NCBI GenBank assembly: GCA_946999025.1
Contig: CAMQBP010000106.1
Span: 1-6,626 of the forward strand
Source of the DNA: an uncultured Prevotella sp.
GTDB lineage: Bacteria > Bacteroidota > Bacteroidia > Bacteroidales > Bacteroidaceae
Direction of reading: 5' to 3'
DNA length: 6,626 nt
The translations under genes were made by a program, and so were the position numbers. Position 1 is the stretch's first letter, and every line of letters starts with the position of its first letter. Below, one piece after another: positions 1 through 6,626 of the stretch. Below the pieces are notes generated by a model. That model was given only the letters and a program-made list of their open reading frames with translations. It searched no databases and had not been told where the DNA came from.

Positions 1-280
1 CACCGCTGTAGCCTCCTTTGCTCTGCCAGCCATTAGCTTGCAAACGCAAAGCAAAGACAGGTGAGAATTGATAACCCAGACCAAACTGTGCATTTGGAGA
101 CAACAATTTGTCAAACTTAGCTTCGCCAAGAGTGTACTGTGCTCCACCTTGTAAATTTAAGAATGCATGCTTCTTAAATTCATACTTGCTACCCTCTTTA
201 TCCATATAAGTTGTTTGTGCTGAAGAACCCAAACTATAAAAGAATATGGCAGAGAATATTAAAATTTTACTTGTTTTCAT
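1..280 (-). CDS. OmpA-like outer-membrane beta-barrel protein, N-terminal part (3' end cut by window edge)
   Basis: I translated this from ATG at 278-280; 93 codons are visible and the frame runs open off the left edge. Residues 1-21 form a Sec signal peptide: K2 and K5, a hydrophobic core at about 6-18, then SSA before Gln22, a normal signal peptidase I site. The mature part contains FLNLQGGAQYTLGEA (40-54), LLSPNAQFGLGYQFSPVFAL (59-78) and a GWQSKGG segment (84-90). Such short amphipathic strands with Gly/aromatic girdles mark the first hairpins of an outer-membrane barrel. From memory, this pattern is that of the barrel domain of Bacteroidota OmpA-like proteins, which usually carry a C-terminal peptidoglycan-binding domain; that part is outside the window. 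The gene follows the 171-residue lipoprotein gene after 63 AT-rich bases with no terminator or consensus promoter, so co-transcription is likely. I am confident of an outer-membrane barrel and less so of OmpA membership. Confidence 0.82.
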   Translation of the reverse strand, partial: MKTSKILIFSAIFFYSLGSSAQTTYMDKEGSKYEFKKHAFLNLQGGAQYTLGEAKFDKLLSPNAQFGLGYQFSPVFALRLQANGWQSKGGYSG

Positions 281-343
281 AAATTAAGATTACTTATAAA
301 GAAAATAATAAATCATTGAAAAACACTTTAATATATAAAAATG

Positions 344-859
344 TTAATTCTTGATTGCCGTACCTCCTTTGTTGGATGTGTCTGTTATATTATCAACAGT
401 TGTTAGATACCAATGTCCTTCATATCGAACAGGCTTCAAATAAAAATTAAGGGTATTTGGCCGATCATCACCTGCAGCTTTTTCAAATAATACAACATTA
501 ATTTTAACAATATTATCCTTATCCTCCAGAAACTGCATTTTCTCTACATCATAACGAACACCTTGCATATTATGCAACGCATTAGCTTGACGTATCGCCA
601 TATCACGATTTAATGGAATAATAGAATCACCATTCAAATACGAAAGCATTGACACAGCACCTTTAATATCCTTTTGATTCAACCGATTGATAAATTGACT
701 AACCATATTACTAACCTCAGAAGAGTCCGCGCTTGTAAACGAATCGACTGGTTGAATAATATATTTATCTTCCATCTCCTTCACTGTCTTCTGTCTTTTA
801 CAAGAAACAACAAAGAAAAGCACGGAAAACATGCCAAAAAATAGGAAAAATTTCTTCAT
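344..859 (-). CDS. Small lipoprotein of unknown function, possibly NTF2-like fold
   Basis: This 171-residue protein starts at ATG 857-859 and ends with TAA. It begins with a lipoprotein signal peptide: KK at 2-3, a Phe-rich hydrophobic core (4-18), then VVSC with the acylated Cys at residue 20. After the Cys come basic residues (KRQK), not the acidic cluster linked to surface export in Bacteroidota, so a periplasm-facing anchor is more likely; this is inference. Residues 21-48 look like a flexible linker. Residues 48-75 are probably helical (SEVSNMVSQFINRLNQKD), and 101-126 and 136-155 look like beta strands, ending in a GHWYLTT segment. A helix followed by strands with a late G-x-W-Y-L strand resembles small NTF2-like or DUF4878-type lipoproteins, but I cannot assign a family. 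No catalytic motif is visible. Sampled base composition is about one-third GC, lower than asnS. Its start lies about 10 bases after a terminator-like hairpin, and an OmpA-like gene follows after 63 bases. Confidence 0.85.
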   Translation of the reverse strand: MKKFFLFFGMFSVLFFVVSCKRQKTVKEMEDKYIIQPVDSFTSADSSEVSNMVSQFINRLNQKDIKGAVSMLSYLNGDSIIPLNRDMAIRQANALHNMQGVRYDVEKMQFLEDKDNIVKINVVLFEKAAGDDRPNTLNFYLKPVRYEGHWYLTTVDNITDTSNKGGTAIKN

Positions 860-868
860 AATTAAGAA

Positions 869-902
869 TTAAAACAAGAGGGGAGCCAAAACTGCCCCCC
901 TC
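869..902 (-). terminator. Intrinsic terminator (or attenuator) after the large lipoprotein gene
   Basis: Read on the minus strand, GAGGGG (902-897) pairs perfectly with CCCCTC (883-878). AG/CT can extend the stem across a three-base bulge (GGC), leaving a TTTTGG loop. The stem is followed directly by TTGTTTTAATT. A GC-rich stem with a T-rich tail, 40 bases past the TAA of the 1275-codon gene, is the usual layout of a Rho-independent terminator. On the plus strand no T-run follows, so it is directional. The next gene's ATG lies only about 10 bases beyond the tail, so the same element could act as an attenuator for the two downstream envelope genes. Confidence 0.75.
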
Positions 903-941
903 AGGTTCATAGTTACTTATTGAATAGAACTATATAAGAGA

Positions 942-3900
942 TTACTTGAAAGCTTTAGCAGCACCAGAACCAGTTGTCTTGTTCACGGTGATAACAGCCC
1001 AAACAACCTGTGTATAGTCCAAATCCTTCTTAACACCACTTGTAGAGAGGTTTGTCATGTTGTTGATCACATTACCCCAGTTGTAGTTGACAGCAATTGG
1101 AACGTAGATATGGAAGATCTGGGCACCAGCACCGTTATTGGTGTATTCAATTCTACCGAATTTAGTAAATCCTTGACCTTCGGTCCATACTCCACCAGGG
1201 CCAACACCATGAACTTTACTGTTATATACTTCCTGATCTTTACCATTGAACAACTTCAAATATGTAGCCGTTGTTACGGTACCATTAAACTCGTAGCTTG
1301 TCAATGAAGGAACATTGTCAATATACTTAAGTTTACCAGCTTTCAAAGCTTTTGCTATAGCATCAGCACCCTTCAATGCATCAGCCTTACGAACGCTTTC
1401 TTCAAATGGAGCATCTGTTAAAATCTTTTCACGGATTACAGAAAGGCTGGAGATACCATAGAACTTGTAAGGAATTTCCTTAGTCTGATCTGAGTAACTT
1501 GCATCAACAATTACATTATATTCACGCCAATCCTTGATAGTAACCAAATCTTGCAAGTCAACACTTTCCTTATTATTCAAAGCGTCAGTCCATGCAATAT
1601 TTTTAGCCCAAACATTAATTGGACGCATGAAGCGTACATTGAACTTATCATTGCCCAAAATTGGCACATAACAAGGAGTTTCACTTGCGGTTACACGCAT
1701 ATAAGCGGTAAACGTCTTATCAATGTTGTTTGTCAAATAGTCAGCCTTGATATCCTTACCCATTGCATCGTAACGGCCCATGTTGTTCAAAAGGTCAGTT
1801 GCAGCATTGTAGTTGCCACCTTCAAGACCAAAGTAGTGAACAATTGAGTACTTGTTGTCGTCAGCATTCTTGCGCAATTCTACGACCTTCTCTTTCGTTA
1901 TTGCATTTCCATCTTGGGCTACAGCATAGATAGTATGATTGTCGTCACCAAGTTCCAAAGTCCACTTAGAACCAGAAGCACCACGCACTACCCATTGATT
2001 TTTAACTGCACTGATAGTACTATTAACACCCTTCTGTGGCAATACAAATGCAAAGTCTAATGCATTCTTTACATGACCATCTGTATCATAGAAATTACTG
2101 AACTTATCCTTTTCACTCTCCAATGTAAGGATAGCCTTCTTGTCAAGCCAGTATTCACGTACGTCCTTATCGAACTCAGTTGCTGTTAATGCGACTTGAG
2201 ACTTCTCAGCTGGTGTAGGAACGTTTGCATGTACGTCAAGATCAGACTGCATACCGGCAGCATAAGTTGAGTTAAACTTATACCAGTGGTGGAGGTCTTT
2301 GTTATTGATAGAACCATAAGCAAAGTGAATCTTGCCTACAGGGAAGTTCAACTTAACCCAAATGCTTGAGCCATTGTTCTTATTGATGAAACGTACCCAA
2401 GTGAAGAATACCTTTTGGTTCAATCCCTTAGATGCATAAGTTGCATTAACAGTCTTGATGAAGAGAGCAATCTTCTTTGCGTCCAATCCACCATGGCTCT
2501 TAGTCAAGTTCCAGAGAAGAACGTTGGTTTGAGCATCCCAAGAATGAGGATTAGTTGCATTGTCGTGAGGTGTATACCATACCTTTCCGAGCAAATCTTC
2601 AGGTTTTGTAGCTAGCTTTGTTACATCAGGTTCTGTATAGCGAACAGCCTCCCAACCAGCTACATAAGGATCAGTACCTGAAGGCATTACTGTGTGACCA
2701 TCTTTAACCTCAAGGTAGTAAGCCTGCTCAAATTCTTGCTTTGTCATACCGTCGTTGCCCAACTTGTGCAGAATCAAGTTCTCAATCTGAGACCATGTTG
2801 TTCTACCTTCGTCACCACAATTCATATAGATGTGATCCAAATCAACCTCAGCCTTCATTCCTTCTGGCTTAGCTGCTACGATACGAACCTTGATATAACC
2901 ATAAAGTAGAATCTTGCCCTTTGCGTCAACCAAGTCAACACGTACCAATGGCTCACGACCAATAACTTCTTTTTTAGCAACTTGACCCTTGATAGTTGTA
3001 CCATCAGCATTTACAGAACGAGGAGCGAAAACACCAGATGTCTTATCGCCTATTTGCTCAAAGTGAGCGGTCTCGCTGGTCTTATTAGTACCAAGAATGT
3101 AATCTACTGGAGTAAACTCATAGTGCAAACCTAAAGCAGCAAGCTGCTCGTCAGTCATAATCTTGTTCTTTGTTGACTTGCCGTATTTAGCAAACGTGGT
3201 ATAGTTGTAATGAGTCTCAATGAGAGGCTTCAAATCAATAGTTTCTGTATAAACTACAGAGTGCGATGCTGGCATGGTGATAACACCATTGTGAGCAGGG
3301 CTCTTTGGATCTGCAGCGTCTACACAATAATATTTTGTTGTAGCTTCCTGGTTCGGATTGTAATATCTTGTGTACAACCAGTTATCGCGAACCATATTCT
3401 TATTCACTGCTTTGAAATAAGAAGGCTGCTTCTCAATAATATCCTCAGGAGCTTTGTCGCCTAAAGCAACCAATGAGTACTCTGCAGGAGTAACAACTGC
3501 ATAGTCTGATGTTACAGTGAATGCATCTACGCCATCCTTAGCAGGGAATTTAGCTTGTAATGACACGAATGGCAACTTGCCACCGAAAGACTCACCGTCC
3601 TCATCAGCCCAACCATACAATGTGCTTCCTGGTTTAGGATCTGTATTAGCAGAACCCAACCAAGCCATGTAGTAACCGTCCAATTGCTTCTTGTTTACAT
3701 CAAAAGGTACAGCAAGTACACCATCTTTAACCACATTCTTACCACCAGCTTTGTAAGTTGTCTCCAAAGGCTTTGCGAAAGGTTCGCCAGCACGTGTATA
3801 AACCTCTGCCTCATTGGTAAAGAAACTAAATTCAGCACCTTCAAGACTTGAGGTAGAAGGATCCATGTGATAGTAAGCCGTAGCTGTAACAGGTACAACG

Positions 3901-4769
3901 TAGTTTGGTGTAACTACTGGCAACTTCTGAAATACAGTAACCTTTACATCAGGATCACCTGTAGGAGTGTTAACAAGACGGTATGTGAACACTGTCTTGT
4001 CACCAAACTCATGAGTACCAGCTACCAAATGAGGAACCTCAATACCAGCAAGACCTTCCCAATAGAAAGCAGGCTTCAACACCAACATAGAGAGTTTCTT
4101 GTTAACCAAAACTGTCAAGATGTCAATTTGAGGGCTGAACTTCTTTACCTTAGCATCAAGATTGTTCATCTGTTTCTTCAACTCATCAAGTGACGTTGCA
4201 TCACCAACACTTGTACCTTTGAGTTCTTTCTTCAAGTCAGCGATAGCTTTCTGCAACTCGGCATTTCCAATCTTACCATCTACTTTAGCTGCAAGATTAT
4301 CAAGAGCCTTTTGTTGGTTCTCAATATTCTTCTTAGCTGCCTCAATGGCACTTACCAAGTTTTCTAACGAAGTAACTCCTAACTTGTTCAACGAAGCATC
4401 AATAGCGTCAATACGCTGAGCAAGCTTTTGAAGGTCTGCCTTGTCAGCCTTGCCTTTCATGGCCTCGTTCACCTTGTCGATAGCCTCTTGAAGAGCATCA
4501 GCTGTCACCAATTTAGCCATCTCTTTCTTAAGAGCCTCCAACTTCTCGTTAGCTTCGGTTTTGGTCATGAATGTAGCATGAGCCTCCGTAGCTTCTTGCT
4601 TTGCCTTCTCAAGGGCTTGCTGCAACGTCGTCAACTGCGTCTTGAGGGTATTCACCTCAGTTTGAACGCCATTGATGTCGTCATCGTAATCCTTACAAGA
4701 AGAAACTGTACCAATGGCACCCAATACAAAGAGGACCATCAGCAACGTACTAAAAAATTTTCTTTTCAT
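942..4769 (-). CDS. Very large surface lipoprotein with helical stalk and beta-rich ectodomain
   Basis: This 1275-residue protein starts at ATG 4767-4769 and ends with TAA. A lipoprotein signal peptide (KRK at 2-4, hydrophobic core about 5-20) ends in TVSSC, with the acylated Cys at residue 25. KDYDDD follows directly, an acidic signal of the type that routes Bacteroidota lipoproteins to the outer cell surface. Residues about 34-210 are rich in Ala, Lys, Glu, Leu and Gln, with heptad-like spacing and almost no aromatics, consistent with a coiled-coil stalk. A junction at 224-246 (KLSMLVLKPAFYWEGLAGIE) leads into about 1000 residues rich in beta-type, Thr, Asn, Tyr and Trp sequence. Near the end is IYVPIAVNYNWG (1221-1232). 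From memory, similar stalk-to-ectodomain junctions and VPxxVxYxWG endings occur in other large Bacteroidales surface lipoproteins. No transmembrane segment after the signal, enzyme motif or T9SS sorting domain is evident. It probably serves as an adhesin, surface-layer or binding protein, but the function is unknown. It has its own promoter, a leader of about 150 nt and a terminator, so it may be a single-gene unit. Confidence 0.9.
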   Translation of the reverse strand: MKRKFFSTLLMVLFVLGAIGTVSSCKDYDDDINGVQTEVNTLKTQLTTLQQALEKAKQEATEAHATFMTKTEANEKLEALKKEMAKLVTADALQEAIDKVNEAMKGKADKADLQKLAQRIDAIDASLNKLGVTSLENLVSAIEAAKKNIENQQKALDNLAAKVDGKIGNAELQKAIADLKKELKGTSVGDATSLDELKKQMNNLDAKVKKFSPQIDILTVLVNKKLSMLVLKPAFYWEGLAGIEVPHLVAGTHEFGDKTVFTYRLVNTPTGDPDVKVTVFQKLPVVTPNYVVPVTATAYYHMDPSTSSLEGAEFSFFTNEAEVYTRAGEPFAKPLETTYKAGGKNVVKDGVLAVPFDVNKKQLDGYYMAWLGSANTDPKPGSTLYGWADEDGESFGGKLPFVSLQAKFPAKDGVDAFTVTSDYAVVTPAEYSLVALGDKAPEDIIEKQPSYFKAVNKNMVRDNWLYTRYYNPNQEATTKYYCVDAADPKSPAHNGVITMPASHSVVYTETIDLKPLIETHYNYTTFAKYGKSTKNKIMTDEQLAALGLHYEFTPVDYILGTNKTSETAHFEQIGDKTSGVFAPRSVNADGTTIKGQVAKKEVIGREPLVRVDLVDAKGKILLYGYIKVRIVAAKPEGMKAEVDLDHIYMNCGDEGRTTWSQIENLILHKLGNDGMTKQEFEQAYYLEVKDGHTVMPSGTDPYVAGWEAVRYTEPDVTKLATKPEDLLGKVWYTPHDNATNPHSWDAQTNVLLWNLTKSHGGLDAKKIALFIKTVNATYASKGLNQKVFFTWVRFINKNNGSSIWVKLNFPVGKIHFAYGSINNKDLHHWYKFNSTYAAGMQSDLDVHANVPTPAEKSQVALTATEFDKDVREYWLDKKAILTLESEKDKFSNFYDTDGHVKNALDFAFVLPQKGVNSTISAVKNQWVVRGASGSKWTLELGDDNHTIYAVAQDGNAITKEKVVELRKNADDNKYSIVHYFGLEGGNYNAATDLLNNMGRYDAMGKDIKADYLTNNIDKTFTAYMRVTASETPCYVPILGNDKFNVRFMRPINVWAKNIAWTDALNNKESVDLQDLVTIKDWREYNVIVDASYSDQTKEIPYKFYGISSLSVIREKILTDAPFEESVRKADALKGADAIAKALKAGKLKYIDNVPSLTSYEFNGTVTTATYLKLFNGKDQEVYNSKVHGVGPGGVWTEGQGFTKFGRIEYTNNGAGAQIFHIYVPIAVNYNWGNVINNMTNLSTSGVKKDLDYTQVVWAVITVNKTTGSGAAKAFK

Positions 4770-4921
4770 ACGATATAAAAATTAAATAAAACAATAAAAA
4801 TTAAAATATATACTTGCTAATATTGCATTGGATTCTGGTCAAGAAACCAACACAAATAATTTTTTCATACCAATAAACGTCATTTATGTACATAGTAACC
4901 GTGTTTCAGGCAAATTATTTT
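4770..4921 (-). promoter_or_regulatory. Long AT-rich 5' leader of the large lipoprotein gene
   Basis: If transcription starts a few bases past the -7 box, the leader is about 150 nt. It has no Shine-Dalgarno sequence before ATG 4769; the last 30 bases are nearly all A/T, as is usual for highly translated Bacteroidota genes. It contains a perfect 10-base palindrome, TATGTACATA (4885-4894), and two overlapping short ORFs. One has 30 codons before its stop (4801-4893). The other, on another frame, ends in MKKLFVLVS and a stop (4839-4868). I see no riboswitch fold that I can name. The exact 5' end is inferred from the promoter position. Confidence 0.45.
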
Positions 4922-4925
4922 GGTG

Positions 4926-4957
4926 CAAATATATAGATAAATATTAGAACTAACAAA
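4926..4957 (-). promoter_or_regulatory. Bacteroides-type sigma-ABfr promoter for the large lipoprotein gene
   Basis: On the minus strand TTTG (4957-4954) is followed, after exactly 20 bases, by TATATTTG (4933-4926). This matches the known Bacteroides primary-sigma consensus, TTTG, 19-21 bases, TAnnTTTG. Upstream lie three A-tracts in the minus-strand sense (4969-4976, 4990-4994, 5004-5010), which could serve as an UP-like or bent-DNA element. I found no other full match in the intergenic regions. Transcription would start near 4920 and read into the 1275-codon gene. Confidence 0.75.
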
Positions 4958-5165
4958 TAAAATGCACCTTTTTTTTAATTTAGTCAAAATTTTTATTCAA
5001 GCCTTTTTTTATGAAGCAGATTCCGTCAGTTATATTTACATTTCCTGGTAGCTGAATGTTTGTACATGGTTAAGATGACAATATTATCTTCACAAATGCT
5101 ATTACATCTTCATTAATTATATATAAATTTAACGGAATTGTCTTGTTGTTTTTCATATTTTCTTG
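4958..5165. other. AT-rich intergenic stretch upstream of the promoter
   Basis: This stretch lies between the asnS terminator candidate and the -33 box. It is strongly AT-rich and I see no convincing gene in it on either strand. It contains the three T-runs (A-tracts on the minus strand) next to the promoter and a TGTACA palindrome at 5061-5066. Beyond these I recognise no operator, repeat or RNA. Confidence 0.5.
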
Positions 5166-5195
5166 AAAATGAAGCTGCCGTCAGCAACTCATTTT
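5166..5195 (-). terminator. Probable terminator after asnS, possibly bidirectional
   Basis: The plus strand reads AAAATGA (5166-5172) and TCATTTT (5189-5195), perfect complements. They flank an inner GCTG (5174-5177) / CAGC (5182-5185) stem with a CCGT loop. On the minus strand the inner GC-containing hairpin is followed by TTCATTTTC, so transcripts from asnS could end here, about 70 bases after its stop. The A-rich and T-rich arms make it nearly symmetrical. The inner stem is only four base pairs, so it is weaker than the hairpin at 869-902. Confidence 0.5.
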
Positions 5196-5264
5196 ATTCA
5201 TGAATGACGCCCCACTACGCCATGGCTGATTCAATTTCATCCATGGCGGGTGACTGGACATCAT
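5181..5264 (-). CDS. Possible 27-codon ORF overlapping the asnS stop
   Basis: The asnS stop and the next ATG share a base (TAATG at 5262-5266). The ORF from that ATG runs 27 codons to a TGA at 5181-5183, inside the terminator-like hairpin. Its product would begin [10 protein letters not shown] and end MNKMSC; I recognise no domain, signal peptide or membrane segment. The overlap would allow translational coupling to asnS. The ORF also reads on in frame from a longer shadow inside asnS, and the same DNA in another frame encodes an equally plausible-looking acidic tail, MDEIESAMA, then a stop. The short length and lack of known relatives make chance a good explanation. Confidence 0.15.
   Translation of the reverse strand: MMSSHPPWMKLNQPWRSGASFMNKMSC
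5218..5248. repeat. Perfect inverted repeat downstream of asnS
   Basis: CGCCATGG (5218-5225) and CCATGGCG (5241-5248) are exact reverse complements, separated by a 15-base loop (5226-5240). The repeat lies 16 to 46 bases past the asnS stop. In the asnS transcript it would form an 8-bp stem, but no T-run follows on either strand, so it is not itself a normal terminator. It could protect the 3' end of the mRNA or act with the second hairpin at 5166-5195. Confidence 0.5.
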
Positions 5265-6626
5265 TAGAATTCCGCATTCTTCGGTGTACGCGGGAACGGG
5301 ATGACATCCCGAATGTTCTGCATGCCGGTCACGAAGAGAATCAGGCGTTCGAAACCCAGACCAAAGCCTCCATGCGGGCATGTGCCGTATTTACGCGTGT
5401 CGAGATACCACCACATATCTTTCATCGGAATGTGGCGACGCTCGATTTCAGAAGTCAGTTTCTCAAGATTTTCCTCTCTCACCGACCCACCAATGATTTC
5501 TCCAATCTGCGGGAAGAGTACGTCTGTACCCTGAACGGTCTTGCCATCCTCGTTAATTTTCATGTAGAAGGCCTTGATCTCCTTGGGATAGTCGTACATG
5601 ATAACCGGCTTCTTAAAGTGGTGTTCTACCAAGAAACGTTCATGCTCACTGGCCAAGTCCATCCCCCATGATACAGGGAACTCAAATTTATGTCCATTGG
5701 CTGCCGCCTCTTCCAGGATTTTGATACCGTCTGTATAAGTCAATCGCACAAAGTCATTTTTCAAAACACCCTGCAACCGTTCCAACAAGGTTTTGTCGAT
5801 CATCGAATTGAGGAAATCAAGATCATCCTTGCAGTTGTCCAAGGCCCAGCGCACACAGTACTTAATGAAATCTTCCTCGAGATCCATCAAGTCGGGCAAG
5901 TCGATGAAAGCAATCTCTGGCTCAATCATCCAGAACTCGGCCAAGTGACGTGGTGTGTTCGAGTTCTCCGCACGGAACGTAGGCCCGAAAGTATAGATCT
6001 GCCCCAAAGCCGTGGCTCCCAACTCACCTTCCAACTGTCCGCTCACTGTAAGACTGGTCATCTTGCCAAAGAAATCATCTTCGTAGCGCACCTTTCCATC
6101 TTCCCCCTTTTTCAAATCGTTGAGGTTCTGCGTGGTCACTTGAAACATCTCGCCAGCGCCTTCTGCGTCTGAAGCTGTAATCAAGGGTGTGTGAAAATAG
6201 AAGAATCCATGTTCGTGGAAATATTGATGGATGGCGATGGCCATGTTGTGGCGGATGCGCATCACGGCACCAAAGGTGTTTGTGCGTAGGCGCAAGTGGG
6301 CATGCTGACGCATGTACTCAAACGACTGTCCTTTCTTCTGCATGGGATAGTCGCTGCCACACAAGCCATAAACCTCAATATCCTTGCATTGGATTTCCAC
6401 ACTCTGTCCTTTTCCTTGGCTCTCTACCAAGGTACCGGTGACACAGAGGCATGCGCCTGTTGTAATACTCTTCAACGTATCGGCATTGATCTTTGACGGA
6501 TCAACGACAATCTGTATATTCTTGATGGTAGAGCCGTCGTTCAAGGCAATGAAATCTACTGCCTTACTACTGCGATGGGTACGCACCCATCCCTTTACCA
6601 CCACTTCTTTTCCAAAGTCGGTGCTC
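5264..6626 (-). CDS. asnS: Asparaginyl-tRNA synthetase, 5' end cut by window edge
   Basis: This class IIb aminoacyl-tRNA synthetase charges tRNA-Asn with asparagine, using ATP, in the cytoplasm. The frame stays open to the right edge, encoding STDFGKE before the GTG at 6602-6604. That GTG is therefore an internal Val codon, and the true start is probably about 15 codons beyond the window. Counting from the GTG as residue 1, an N-terminal OB-fold anticodon-binding domain begins at [11 protein letters not shown]. Class II motif 1 lies around 129-143 (FHTPLIT). [10 protein letters not shown] is at 188-197. Motif 2, FRAEN...[12 protein letters not shown], is at 210-230 with Arg211. Motif 3, [13 protein letters not shown], is at 412-424 with Arg420. 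The C-terminus ([15 protein letters not shown]) is the usual end of bacterial AsnRS, so the 3' end is complete. The length (453 visible codons) and all motifs indicate an intact enzyme. A sampled segment is about half GC, higher than the envelope genes. A terminator-like hairpin follows. Confidence 0.97.
   Translation of the reverse strand, partial: STDFGKEVVVKGWVRTHRSSKAVDFIALNDGSTIKNIQIVVDPSKINADTLKSITTGACLCVTGTLVESQGKGQSVEIQCKDIEVYGLCGSDYPMQKKGQSFEYMRQHAHLRLRTNTFGAVMRIRHNMAIAIHQYFHEHGFFYFHTPLITASDAEGAGEMFQVTTQNLNDLKKGEDGKVRYEDDFFGKMTSLTVSGQLEGELGATALGQIYTFGPTFRAENSNTPRHLAEFWMIEPEIAFIDLPDLMDLEEDFIKYCVRWALDNCKDDLDFLNSMIDKTLLERLQGVLKNDFVRLTYTDGIKILEEAAANGHKFEFPVSWGMDLASEHERFLVEHHFKKPVIMYDYPKEIKAFYMKINEDGKTVQGTDVLFPQIGEIIGGSVREENLEKLTSEIERRHIPMKDMWWYLDTRKYGTCPHGGFGLGFERLILFVTGMQNIRDVIPFPRTPKNAEF

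Noticed and set aside
281..343. A separate promoter or terminator between the small lipoprotein gene and the OmpA-like gene
   Set aside because: I found no TAnnTTTG/TTTG pair and no GC-containing hairpin in the 63 AT-rich bases.
3695..3898. Minus-strand 67-codon ORF inside the large lipoprotein gene in another frame
   Set aside because: It is nested in an uninterrupted 1275-codon frame, with low-complexity hydrophobic content and no start context. It is a frame shadow, not evidence of a frameshift.
4428..4778. Plus-strand ORF of 116 codons opposite the lipoprotein N-terminus
   Set aside because: It is antisense to the signal peptide and coiled-coil coding region. Its Leu/Ser-rich composition is what the complement of Lys/Glu/Ala-rich codons gives, and it has no promoter or recognisable domain.
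5218..5248. The 8-bp inverted repeat as the asnS terminator
   Set aside because: There is no T-run after the stem on either strand. The hairpin at 5166-5195 is the better terminator candidate, so this was kept only as an inverted repeat.
5204..5671. Plus-strand ORF of 155 codons opposite the asnS 3' end
   Set aside because: It is mostly antisense to AsnRS motif 3 and its flanks. The part outside asnS is short and has no promoter, so it is a shadow.
5690..6172. Plus-strand ORF of 160 codons opposite asnS
   Set aside because: It lies entirely antisense to the conserved catalytic core of AsnRS. No domain or signal is recognisable, so it is a shadow of coding bias.
6602..6604. GTG as the start codon of asnS
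   Set aside because: The frame stays open to the window edge, and the upstream residues STDFGKE fit the known AsnRS N-terminus. The GTG is an internal Val and the true start is outside the window.

Overview
The window looks like chromosomal DNA from a Bacteroidota, most likely a Bacteroidales and perhaps a Prevotella-type species. The evidence is a -33/-7 promoter of the Bacteroides type (TTTG, 20-base spacer, TATATTTG), start codons without Shine-Dalgarno sequences in AT-rich leaders, a surface lipoprotein whose acylated Cys is followed by KDYDDD, and an OmpA-type barrel start typical of this phylum. The genus is inferred from general resemblance only. All four supported genes lie on the minus strand, so transcription runs from the right edge to the left.

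Right to left: (i) asnS, asparaginyl-tRNA synthetase, cut at its 5' end by the window edge, ends at 5264. (ii) A gene-poor stretch of about 490 bases (4770-5263) follows. It holds a terminator-like hairpin, a possible 27-codon ORF touching the asnS stop, A-tracts, an exact Bacteroides-type promoter and a leader of about 150 nt. (iii) A 1275-residue lipoprotein (942-4769) has a predicted surface-export signal, an alpha-helical stalk and a very large beta-rich region of unknown function. (iv) A strong terminator-like hairpin (869-902) lies between its stop and the next gene. (v) A 171-residue lipoprotein (344-859) starts only about 10 bases after that hairpin's T-rich tail. (vi) The N-terminal 93 residues of an outer-membrane beta-barrel protein of the OmpA-like type run off the left edge.

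Taken together, a housekeeping translation gene is followed by a cell-envelope cluster of a large surface lipoprotein, a small lipoprotein and an outer-membrane barrel. The only consensus promoter I could find lies in front of the large lipoprotein gene. The two downstream envelope genes may therefore depend on read-through of the hairpin, or on a promoter I cannot recognise. I saw no mobile element, CRISPR array, tRNA or rRNA. No defence or biosynthetic system is evident. The least explained item is the large surface lipoprotein.
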